Positions 1 through 5,727 of a DNA stretch of 5,727 bases are shown here, in pieces. Origin of the DNA: Clostridia bacterium (GTDB lineage Bacteria; Bacillota_A; Clostridia; Peptostreptococcales; JAAYPU01); NCBI GenBank assembly GCA_022360735.1, contig JAKSCF010000003.1:1-5727 (forward strand), written 5' to 3'. The stretch's first letter is position 1. Each line of letters starts with the position of its first letter. The position numbers and the translations under genes were made by a program. The notes below the pieces were generated by a model. That model was not told where the DNA came from. It saw only the letters and a list, made by a program, of their open reading frames with translations, and did no database searches.

Positions 1-1574
1 GACCTTGAAATATATTTTTTCAACGCTTTTTCCATCTTTGTTTCATTATAAATTATGCTATGTTCCCGAACAATTTTAATCAGTTCGTCAATCTGGATCG
101 TATGCAAATTGATACCTTCCAGCTCTTGAAAAACTTTCTCACGGAAGCTTTGTTTCTCCTGATCATTAAGAAAAGGTTTGACCAGAAATTGTGTTTTCTC
201 GGTCTTCACCCGTACGGTGGAAAAGACAATGCTGTAGTTCTCTTGATAGTCGTTAAATTCTCTCACTGATAAGGATGCGATGAACTCAATCTCCGGAAAA
301 AGTTCCTTCAACGTAATTAAAAGATAATTCGATATAGAAACGCCTTTTGTACAAACAACAACCCCTCGTCTTTTGGCCTCTACAAAATCCAAAAAACCTT
401 CTCTTCTCAGCCAAGCCCCCAATAAAACAGTCAGATAAACAAGTTCTTCATCGGGTAATTCACGTCCTACCAATGCCTCCAACGGGGCGACAGACTTTTT
501 CACCAATTTATGAAGATACTGATGTTCCCTTAAGAACATATCCGTAATATTGGGTTCGATATGATAATTATACAAAATCCTATATACTGCAGGCCCGCAA
601 TGCTGGATAAAAGCTTCAAGCAGTTTATCCTTTTCTTTAAATCTGATGCAGCAATGCTTCTCAAATTCTTCAATAACAGCCTTTACTACCGTCACCAAGT
701 TTTTCTCTACTTTATTTTTATTTTTTTCAAAATGATGGATATTGGAAACTTGAATTTGAGCCGTCAAATACATTTTCTCCAAGGGATTGCTGATTCCAAG
801 GTTTTCAGTCATTTCATTGACGACAGAATACTCCTTTGTGCCTTTCATATGTTGAAATGCCTTAGGTAGTTCAACCAACATCCTTCCAATATCAATTCGA
901 CGTATAATCAAATATAGAATATAAGGCAATTCTTTCAATCGTTTATCGGTAAATCGTATATTTAACTTGGTTTCAATCTCTTCAATTTCTTCTTTAATCC
1001 CATAAAGCTTTTCATTTTTTATATCACATAATTTCAGAATGATAGATTCTCCGTTTTTAATTCCAAGTACATTCTTAATGGCATAGATAAGTAAGTCCCT
1101 TTTTGATAACTCTGTCCCAATTAGAGTATAACCTTCTGCTCTGCTATAGAAGAGAGAGATGTTGAACAAACCAATGATATTTTTTAGCTTTTTCAAATCG
1201 GATATCAGTGTATTCTTACTGATTCCCAATGCCGACGTAAAATGATAACTTGACAAATTCTCCCGAATGCTTAGCAATAATAACAATAACAGATCACTTC
1301 GTTCCTGACTGGAAAACACATAATTCTTAATATCGATTTCTATTTCCTTAGATTGAAATTCTTCAATCACAAAGAGCGGTATATTGAATTTGCCCGTGCG
1401 TAACCGTTCAATTTTTGAAAACCCATTTTGCTCCAGGTAGTCGTTGATTTTATCAATCGTATAACTGACTTGCTTTCTCGATAAGTTCAATCTTTCTTCA
1501 AGTTTTTTACCAGTGATTGACGGATTATCAATAATAGTTTTTAAGACTAAGTAACACCTTTGATTCAAATACAC
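1..1574 (-). CDS. PRD-containing transcriptional regulator (BglG/LicR/MtlR type), 3' end cut by window edge
   Basis: This is a long open frame with no stop in 524 codons, running off the left edge. Visible order: N-terminal winged HTH (about residues 1-60, with LSRKQVSYTIDKIN), second HTH (about 87-134, with LGISKNTLISDLKKLKNI), PRD1 (about 190-285), PRD2 (about 292-398, with FIQHCGPAVYR and LPDEELVYLTVLLGAW), a GatB-like EIIB domain (about 403-490, with VVVCTKGVSIS and Cys408), then the start of what should be an EIIA-like domain. Full-length relatives have roughly 640-700 residues, so about 120-170 are missing. The GTG start at 1574 is chosen because AAGGAG lies 8 nt upstream and an in-frame TAA lies just before it with no better start between. 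Such proteins are cytoplasmic DNA-binding activators controlled by PTS phosphorylation of PRD histidines and the EIIB cysteine. Here only His325 of the four usual PRD histidines remains (others: Ile219, Gln273, Leu384). The gene starts 37 nt after dhaK without a terminator, so it is probably the operon's own regulator. Confidence 0.93.
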   Translation of the reverse strand, partial: MYLNQRCYLVLKTIIDNPSITGKKLEERLNLSRKQVSYTIDKINDYLEQNGFSKIERLRTGKFNIPLFVIEEFQSKEIEIDIKNYVFSSQERSDLLLLLLLSIRENLSSYHFTSALGISKNTLISDLKKLKNIIGLFNISLFYSRAEGYTLIGTELSKRDLLIYAIKNVLGIKNGESIILKLCDIKNEKLYGIKEEIEEIETKLNIRFTDKRLKELPYILYLIIRRIDIGRMLVELPKAFQHMKGTKEYSVVNEMTENLGISNPLEKMYLTAQIQVSNIHHFEKNKNKVEKNLVTVVKAVIEEFEKHCCIRFKEKDKLLEAFIQHCGPAVYRILYNYHIEPNITDMFLREHQYLHKLVKKSVAPLEALVGRELPDEELVYLTVLLGAWLRREGFLDFVEAKRRGVVVCTKGVSISNYLLITLKELFPEIEFIASLSVREFNDYQENYSIVFSTVRVKTEKTQFLVKPFLNDQEKQSFREKVFQELEGINLHTIQIDELIKIVREHSIIYNETKMEKALKKYISR

Positions 1575-1582
1575 CGTAATCT

Positions 1583-1588
1583 CTCCTT
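1583..1588 (-). promoter_or_regulatory. Ribosome binding site deciding the GTG start of the regulator
   Basis: On the minus strand this reads AAGGAG with an 8-nt spacer to the GTG at 1574. An in-frame TAA lies shortly upstream, and no ATG exists between it and the GTG, so this site fixes the unusual start codon. Confidence 0.75.
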
Positions 1589-1611
1589 GTAATTATGTTT
1601 TTATTATGACT

Positions 1612-2616
1612 TTATGAACAGACTTCTATTGCCACAGACCTTGCTGGATGGTCCAGCAAACGTTTTAATTCATCGTCTAACTTCATCATTGTTAATGTTG
1701 CACCGTTCATATCCAATGACGTAACGTAATTACCGACAAACGAGCGATAAACAGAAATTCCATTTTGTGATAATCTCTTTTCTACTTCATCAAAGAGAAT
1801 ATATAGCTCCATCACAGGTGTAGATCCTAAACCTGACACGATTACAGCCACTTCATCTTTCCCCTTCAACTCCAAGTCATCCAGGATTGCATTAGTCATT
1901 TTTTCAGCGATCTCATCAGCCGTTTTTAGTGGTTCCACTTTCATACCCGTCTCGCCGTGGTGACCGATACCGAATTCCATTGTCCCATTCTCTATGGTAA
2001 AGTTCGGTTTCCCTACCCCCGGAATAGTACATGGCGACAACCCGATACAAATACTCCTGGTATAATCGACTACTTTTTGACTAGTGGCGATGACTTCATC
2101 CAGGCTTCCGCCCATGGCAGCTTTGGCCCCACCGATTTTCCACATAAAAACACCACCGGCAATTCCATGCCTCTTTTCTTTAGTTTCTTTCGTTGAAGAA
2201 GCAACATCATCAGTAGCTGTAACGTATTTGACTTTAATCCCTTCTTCTTCCGCCATCTGAACCGCCATTTTCACATTCATGTTATCGCCGGAATAGTTAC
2301 CAAAAAGGCAAGCTACACCTTGACCAGAATCTGCCTCCCTGAAAGCATCCAAAAAAGCTTGGGCAGTCGGCGAGGAAAACACCTCGCCGATTGCAACCGC
2401 ATCTATCATATTTTCACCGACATAACCTAGGAATGCCGGCTCGTGACCGCTTCCACCTCCCGTAACCAATCCGACCTTTCCTTTAACCGGCGCTTTGGGA
2501 CTCCTGACTACGTGATCATTCTTATCCGAAATCATAACTAGATCTTTATGTGCCTTTATAAATCCTTGCAGCATATCTTCTACTACAAAATCAGGCCTAT
2601 TGATAATTTTTTGCAT
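1612..2616 (-). CDS. dhaK: Dihydroxyacetone kinase-type subunit DhaK (substrate-binding)
   Basis: This 334-residue protein matches the DhaK family over its full length (usual length about 330-355). DhaK binds a short ketose covalently as a hemiaminal through a histidine, and the hydroxyl is phosphorylated from nucleotide held by DhaL, in the cytoplasm. Visible motifs: TGGGSGHEP (His58), GNYSGD (Asp111), SPCTIPGVGKP (194-204) and MEFGIGHHGETG, where His220 is the expected covalent histidine. These correspond to E. coli His56, Asp109 and His218, so the enzyme looks active. Further family landmarks are SGLGSTPVMELY (261-272) and YVTSLDMNG (297-305). The residue before the catalytic His is His219, where E. 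coli DhaK has Ile. The start ATG at 2616 has AAAGGAG 7 nt upstream, inside the end of dhaL, and the genes overlap by 20 nt, which suggests coupled translation. Substrate may be dihydroxyacetone or another ketose such as erythrulose; sequence alone cannot decide. Confidence 0.95.
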   Translation of the reverse strand: MQKIINRPDFVVEDMLQGFIKAHKDLVMISDKNDHVVRSPKAPVKGKVGLVTGGGSGHEPAFLGYVGENMIDAVAIGEVFSSPTAQAFLDAFREADSGQGVACLFGNYSGDNMNVKMAVQMAEEEGIKVKYVTATDDVASSTKETKEKRHGIAGGVFMWKIGGAKAAMGGSLDEVIATSQKVVDYTRSICIGLSPCTIPGVGKPNFTIENGTMEFGIGHHGETGMKVEPLKTADEIAEKMTNAILDDLELKGKDEVAVIVSGLGSTPVMELYILFDEVEKRLSQNGISVYRSFVGNYVTSLDMNGATLTMMKLDDELKRLLDHPARSVAIEVCS

Positions 2617-3277
2617 ATTGACTCTCCTTTTCTTTATCTCTATCTAGGAGTTTAATGATTGATGTGGCAAATGATTGAAGGATTATATTACAGGACGTCG
2701 CACCAGCATCCTGATGACCTCTTGATCGTTCTCCTAAACGACTGGCTCTTCCAATTTTCGCGACCATATCGATAGTAGAGATCATACCTTGTTCTGACAC
2801 CTCTTTCATATATTCTAACGAAGGAACCACCCCCTCGCCAAGCGTTGTTTTTTCAGCGTAAGCTTTTATTGCCGGTTCTAATACATCTATCAAGCTTTTG
2901 TCCCCTATTTTTGCCTGACTGATTGATGTAATACCCACATAAGCTTTATCAAGCATTTCTTTAATAACGTCCTGATCAATATTTTCTTTTCCTTTTGAGG
3001 CAATACTCATTCCTAGGAAAAACTTTCCATACAACGGCCCCATGGAGCCTCCCACTTTTTCCATCAAAGCTTTACTCAGAACCATAAATCCTTCGCTCAT
3101 GTTGAACTTGTCTTTATTCAATTTCTCCTCGGCTATGGTAAAACCCTTACTCATGTTAATCCCATGATCACCGTCACCGATAGCTCCATCAATTTCACTA
3201 AGATACTGTTTGTTTTCTTGTATTTTTTTTATCAAATCGTATAAAACAACGATTCCTTCTTCGTTCGTAAATTCCAT
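2597..3277 (-). CDS. dhaL: Dihydroxyacetone kinase-type subunit DhaL (ADP/ATP-binding)
   Basis: This 226-residue protein is a full DhaL, the helical-barrel subunit that holds the nucleotide and passes phosphate to the substrate on DhaK. The Mg-binding aspartates are all present in IDGAIGDGDHGINM (Asp30, Asp35, Asp37, the same numbering as E. coli DhaL). Other landmarks are GGSMGPLYGKFF (76-87), GDKSLIDVLEPA (125-136) and GRASRLGERSRGHQDAGATS (176-195), where Ala191 replaces the common Pro. GDxDHGxNM is the style of stand-alone PTS-dependent DhaL proteins; fused ATP-dependent kinases usually lack the His there. This suggests DhaL keeps its ADP and is rephosphorylated by DhaM, but no dhaM is visible. 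GGAGG lies 6 nt before the ATG. The gene sits 60 nt after the EIIC gene and precedes dhaK, the reverse of the E. coli dhaK-dhaL order. The C-terminal tail after about residue 210 is charged and probably flexible. Confidence 0.95.
   Translation of the reverse strand: MEFTNEEGIVVLYDLIKKIQENKQYLSEIDGAIGDGDHGINMSKGFTIAEEKLNKDKFNMSEGFMVLSKALMEKVGGSMGPLYGKFFLGMSIASKGKENIDQDVIKEMLDKAYVGITSISQAKIGDKSLIDVLEPAIKAYAEKTTLGEGVVPSLEYMKEVSEQGMISTIDMVAKIGRASRLGERSRGHQDAGATSCNIILQSFATSIIKLLDRDKEKESQYAKNYQ
2624..2630 (-). promoter_or_regulatory. dhaK ribosome binding site inside dhaL
   Basis: On the minus strand this reads AAAGGAG, 7 nt before the dhaK ATG. It lies within the last codons of dhaL, so ribosomes finishing dhaL pass over it. 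This fits coupled synthesis of two subunits needed in equal amounts. Confidence 0.7.
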
Positions 3278-3337
3278 GATTAGCCTCCAAATTATGTAGA
3301 TTGTTTATTCCACCTTTTTCAATCTTATCATCTCATT

Positions 3338-4702
3338 TTAGCCACTTGCTTTCATTAAGTTTTCATTGTTTTTTTCTTTCATCAAATCTCTATAATATAA
3401 GACAAAACCAATAATCCATACAATTAGAACAAGCAATGGAATCACGTGTCCGTCCGCTATCATAAAGACATGAGACATGGCATAAGAGAATACCGGACCG
3501 TCAATGGCACTGTTGGAAATTATTTCACCGGCTCCAAGAGTAATTGCTCCGGTTAAGTTCGCCAACTGAGTCATATACGGAGCAAATGCAGTACCAATCC
3601 ACAAGAATGCCGGTACGCCTAATGTACATAAAACAAGCATTCTTAAGAGATTACCACCCGTAACCAAATACGCCGATACGGCTAAGGGAATGTTAATAAT
3701 TCCTGCAAAGGGAAGAATCTCGTTGCCAGGAAGGAACATAGAAAAGATTAACGTAACTGGAACCGTAAAGATAATGGATAACCAAATTTCATTGGCACCG
3801 CCTAGAAACGGCCAGTCAAGTCCTACAATCAGGCTTCTTCCTTCAAACTTCTTATTCATATAAGTACTTACAGCTTCAGAAATTGGAGCCAGTGCTTGCA
3901 TAAAATATTTGGTGATGACTGGGAAGAGCGTTAGCGCCGTAGCCGCCTTAACACCTAGAATAAATGTATCCGCTATGGAGTATCGTGCAACAACCCCGAA
4001 AAGAACACCCAATATAAATCCGATGACATGATTTTCCGCAAAAATTCCGATCTTGTCCCTTAACACTTCTGCATTAAACTTTCTATTAAAGAATGATATT
4101 TTTCTGAGAATCCTATCAAAAGGATAAAGTATAGCTCCGAAAAAAACCATTTTATGGGTACACGTCACACCTGGAATTCCCGTAAGGTTTTCAATTCTGC
4201 CTTGATGTGCATCGGCTGCTTTCAACTCAAAAATAATTTGAATTCCAGCAACCAAAAAGGCCATGAGAACACTTTCAGTGATTCCTGCTACCGCAATTGC
4301 TGTGAAAATTTTCCCCCATACATTCCAAAGGTCCGCATTGAAGGTGTTTGTCTTTCTGATGATCAACATAATGAGATTGATTACAATCATCAAAGGAAAC
4401 ATCAGAAAAGCATATGGCCATGACCACGAAATGGTTGCCATGGTTGTCCATCCACCGTCAACAATCGGTAAGGAGATCCCGGTAGATTTCAACATAGCTT
4501 CCGCAGCAGGACTAATAATTCCAATCATGAAGCCGATCAATATACCCATCCCCGTAAAGGCAACCCCCAGCGTGATTCCTGAGGATACGGCTTCTTTAAA
4601 TTTCATTCCTGCCAGCAAACCAGCAAATATAATAATAATCGGAACAAAGACCGCGGGTCCCAACCCTAATAAATAACCTACCACATTATCTAAAATTTGC
4701 AT
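3338..4702 (-). CDS. PTS galactitol-type permease, EIIC (GatC-like)
   Basis: This is the membrane channel of a PTS transporter of the galactitol family; it translocates the sugar or polyol while EIIB phosphorylates it. The 454-residue product matches the GatC length (about 450) and shares family landmarks: LGLGPAVFVPIIII (12-25), GISPAAEAM (61-70 region), NADLWNVWGKIFTA (122-135), IVGLDWPFLGGANE (292-305) and LPGNEILPFAG (324-334). About ten hydrophobic stretches are visible, and the C-terminus is short and charged. A GTG at 4711 would add three residues, but it directly abuts AGGAG. The ATG at 4702 has that AGGAG 8 nt upstream and is preferred. The gene lies 36 nt after the EIIB gene. The family carries galactitol and also pentitols such as arabitol and xylitol in other bacteria. 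The neighbouring dhaL-dhaK differs from classic galactitol operons, so the substrate is left open. Confidence 0.94.
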   Translation of the reverse strand: MQILDNVVGYLLGLGPAVFVPIIIIFAGLLAGMKFKEAVSSGITLGVAFTGMGILIGFMIGIISPAAEAMLKSTGISLPIVDGGWTTMATISWSWPYAFLMFPLMIVINLIMLIIRKTNTFNADLWNVWGKIFTAIAVAGITESVLMAFLVAGIQIIFELKAADAHQGRIENLTGIPGVTCTHKMVFFGAILYPFDRILRKISFFNRKFNAEVLRDKIGIFAENHVIGFILGVLFGVVARYSIADTFILGVKAATALTLFPVITKYFMQALAPISEAVSTYMNKKFEGRSLIVGLDWPFLGGANEIWLSIIFTVPVTLIFSMFLPGNEILPFAGIINIPLAVSAYLVTGGNLLRMLVLCTLGVPAFLWIGTAFAPYMTQLANLTGAITLGAGEIISNSAIDGPVFSYAMSHVFMIADGHVIPLLVLIVWIIGFVLYYRDLMKEKNNENLMKASG

Positions 4703-4710
4703 ATATTCCA

Positions 4711-4715
4711 CTCCT
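4711..4715 (-). promoter_or_regulatory. Ribosome binding site deciding the EIIC start
   Basis: AGGAG on the minus strand lies 8 nt before the ATG at 4702. It directly abuts, and shares a base with, the in-frame GTG at 4711, which makes that upstream start physically unlikely. Confidence 0.75.
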
Positions 4716-4738
4716 ATTCTTTGTTATGTTTTTATCAT

Positions 4739-5014
4739 TTACTTACATACCTCTATGAGTTTTTCCAATTCTTGCTGTTGTCCCACACCTGTCAAAAAAG
4801 CAATCCCGTTAAATACCGGAATAGGATAGCTTTTGTTTACTTTCGTAATAGAAATATAAGCTACACTGGAATCTATATGTCTTTCAACGGATTTCAAATC
4901 GACCACTTCCACTTGAGCATCTACTTTGTTTTCTTTAAGCAGTCGGTTAACTTTACTGGCCACCGTTTGAGAGGTTGCCACACCACTTCCACAAGCTACA
5001 ATAATTTTTTTCAT
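4739..5014 (-). CDS. PTS galactitol-type EIIB (GatB-like)
   Basis: This small cytoplasmic phosphocarrier takes phosphate from EIIA on a cysteine and gives it to the sugar in EIIC. The 91-residue product is typical for GatB-type EIIB (about 90-95). MKKIIVACGSGVATSQTV carries the phosphorylated Cys8 in the CxSGVATS loop, nearly the same as GatB of E. coli. The C-terminal IPVFNGIAFLTGVGQ (65-79) matches the GatB IPLVHGMPFVSGVG segment. The ATG has AGGAGG 6 nt upstream, in the 13-nt gap after the EIIA gene. All key features of an active EIIB are present. Confidence 0.95.
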   Translation of the reverse strand: MKKIIVACGSGVATSQTVASKVNRLLKENKVDAQVEVVDLKSVERHIDSSVAYISITKVNKSYPIPVFNGIAFLTGVGQQQELEKLIEVCK

Positions 5015-5027
5015 ATTTTTCCTCCTC

Positions 5028-5507
5028 TTAGATTATCTTCATACCAAGATCATCTTCCAATCCATCAATGGATAAAATCAATTTCATGTACTCCTCTTTA
5101 GTTTCTGCATTTGAGAACTTATCCATCAAATCTTCTCGCTGGAAATTATCAATTAACAGCTGTAATAACTTTATATGGTCATCCTCTCTATGCAATCCCA
5201 GCATGAAAACAAATTTAACATCTTGTTCAATCTCATTATTTCCCATTTCGTTCCATTTCACCGGACTCCTAAGTCGTGTAGCCGCAATAAAAGGTTTCTT
5301 GATGTGCAATGGATCTGTATGGGGAATCGCCACAGAAAACGGTTTGATGGGTAAAGCCGTGGGAAATTTCTTTTCACGGGTTTTAACAGCCTCCAAAAAA
5401 GAGTTTTCTACATATCCTAATAATACAAGTTTTTCTGCCATTTTATTAAAGTACTCTTCAACACTTTGTACTTCCATATCCAAATGGATTAACTCCTGGT
5501 AAATCAT
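5028..5507 (-). CDS. PTS EIIA, fructose/mannitol type (GatA-like)
   Basis: This is the first PTS component of the operon. It takes phosphate from phospho-HPr on a histidine and passes it to EIIB. The 159-residue product fits the PTS EIIA type-2 domain (about 150 residues). The active site is FSVAIPHTDP (58-66) with His63. Downstream, VKFVFMLGLHREDDHIKLLQLL (98-118 region) is the usual core strand and helix; His111 fits the second conserved region. An in-frame ATG at 5606 would give 192 residues. It is rejected because it lies only about 5 nt beyond the -10 element, so it would be at or before the transcript start. The ATG at 5507 has GGAGG 8 nt upstream. Its place next to GatB- and GatC-like genes suggests it serves that transporter; it may also phosphorylate the regulator's EIIB-like cysteine. 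Confidence 0.93.
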   Translation of the reverse strand: MIYQELIHLDMEVQSVEEYFNKMAEKLVLLGYVENSFLEAVKTREKKFPTALPIKPFSVAIPHTDPLHIKKPFIAATRLRSPVKWNEMGNNEIEQDVKFVFMLGLHREDDHIKLLQLLIDNFQREDLMDKFSNAETKEEYMKLILSIDGLEDDLGMKII

Positions 5508-5515
5508 GTAAACTT

Positions 5516-5520
5516 CCTCC
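5516..5520 (-). promoter_or_regulatory. Ribosome binding site deciding the EIIA start
   Basis: GGAGG on the minus strand lies 8 nt before the ATG at 5507. No comparable site can precede the in-frame ATG at 5606, which lies beside the -10 box. Confidence 0.8.
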
Positions 5521-5534
5521 ACTCCTAATAACCT

Positions 5535-5550
5535 ATTGCATCTATACAAT
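5535..5550. repeat. Imperfect 16-bp dyad in the leader
   Basis: ATTGCATCTATACAAT reads almost the same on both strands: seven nested pairs with one G-T wobble and a 2-nt centre. It lies between the promoter and the first ribosome binding site. It could be a protein site or a weak RNA hairpin, or chance in AT-rich DNA. No U-run follows, so it is not a terminator. Confidence 0.3.
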
Positions 5551-5574
5551 GAAAGTGTTAATATCCTTATTTGT

Positions 5575-5586
5575 GTATGCGCATAC
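5575..5586. promoter_or_regulatory. Perfect 12-bp palindrome, candidate operator
   Basis: GTATGCGCATAC is identical on both strands. It is GC-richer than its surroundings and centred about 24 nt downstream of the predicted transcript start. A perfect dyad at this place suits a dimeric repressor that blocks early elongation. No regulator of that kind is encoded in the window, so the binding partner is unknown. Confidence 0.4.
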
Positions 5587-5610
5587 TTTTTAACCCGTCC
5601 CTTCATATAT

Positions 5611-5640
5611 ATTATAAAAGCGTATATATCCCCTTTTCAA
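5611..5640 (-). promoter_or_regulatory. Predicted sigma-A promoter of the operon
   Basis: On the minus strand TTGAAA (5640-5635) is followed after 18 nt by a perfect TATAAT (5616-5611), which predicts a transcript start near 5604 and a leader of about 100 nt before the EIIA ATG. No other convincing promoter is seen before the downstream genes. A weak cre-like sequence overlaps the spacer and -10 box. Confidence 0.65.
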
Positions 5641-5727
5641 TTGTCATTGGGTTCAAAAAATGCACCTGTAATTGCTCATTATTGTGGTGTAAATGTATTT
5701 TCTCTAAATCAAAATAAAAAACAGAAA
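5641..5727. other. Region upstream of the promoter, no gene seen
   Basis: This AT-rich stretch to the right edge holds no supportable gene. It would be the natural place for activator binding. Two TTACA motifs on the minus strand are 21 bp apart, about two helical turns, and could be contact points, but this is weak. Confidence 0.35.

Noticed and set aside
60..869. Several plus-strand open frames of 66-102 codons
   Set aside because: They lie opposite the regulator, whose minus-strand frame is open throughout and shows clear domains. They have no recognisable family and are antisense shadows.
1575..1611. Possible terminator or separate promoter between dhaK and the regulator
   Set aside because: The gap is only 37 nt, has no GC stem with a T-run, and no clear -35/-10 pair; cotranscription is simpler.
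3278..3337. Possible small gene or attenuator between the EIIC gene and dhaL
   Set aside because: The 60 nt hold no start codon with a ribosome binding site other than that of dhaL, and no stable hairpin followed by T residues.
4154..4676. Plus-strand open frames, including one of 137 codons
   Set aside because: They are complementary to the EIIC gene; the hydrophobic, Ile/Pro-rich translation is the mirror of a membrane protein gene.
4697..5502. Plus-strand open frames of 134 and 144 codons
   Set aside because: They lie opposite the EIIB and EIIA genes, which carry intact active-site motifs and good ribosome binding sites.
5701..5727. Tail of an upstream gene or T-rich terminator at the right edge
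   Set aside because: A minus-strand frame ends in a stop (TAG) here after a few hydrophobic codons and the strand is T-rich, but the stretch is too short to support either reading.

Overview
The window looks like a sugar- or polyol-utilisation operon from a low-GC Gram-positive bacterium (Bacillota, most likely Bacilli). The evidence is AT-rich DNA, strong GGAGG-type ribosome binding sites before every gene, a sigma-A-like promoter with an AT-rich -10, and PTS and PRD-regulator families typical of that group. I cannot name a genus. All genes lie on the minus strand, so transcription runs from right to left. Nothing on the plus strand looks like a real gene.

Layout in transcription order: (1) 5508-5727 is a leader/control region with a sigma-A-type promoter (5611-5640), a perfect 12-bp palindrome (5575-5586) and a weaker dyad (5535-5550). 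(2) 5507-5028 encodes a PTS EIIA of the fructose/mannitol type. (3) 5014-4739 encodes a galactitol-type (GatB-like) EIIB. (4) 4702-3338 encodes a galactitol-type (GatC-like) EIIC permease. (5) 3277-2597 is dhaL, the nucleotide-binding subunit of a dihydroxyacetone-type kinase. (6) 2616-1612 is dhaK, its substrate-binding subunit, overlapping dhaL by 20 nt. (7) 1574 to the left edge encodes a large PRD-containing, LicR/MtlR-type transcriptional regulator that starts with GTG. It is open for 524 codons and is cut by the window edge before its C-terminal EIIA-like domain. Gaps between genes are 13 to 60 nt with no visible terminator, so one transcript is likely.

How the parts may work together: EIIA, EIIB and EIIC should import an unknown polyol or ketose and phosphorylate it. 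DhaK and DhaL should phosphorylate a short-chain ketose such as dihydroxyacetone or a tetrulose. The regulator should sense PTS phosphorylation and control the operon. The window holds no dehydrogenase, aldolase or isomerase joining the two halves, and no DhaM phosphoryl donor, although DhaL carries the motif style of the PTS-dependent (DhaM-fed) class. These parts may lie past the left edge or elsewhere. The pairing of a Gat-type PTS with DhaLK, the regulator's loss of three of its four usual PRD histidines, and a His-His pair at the DhaK active site are the points most worth following. I see no mobile element, CRISPR array, RNA gene or defence system.
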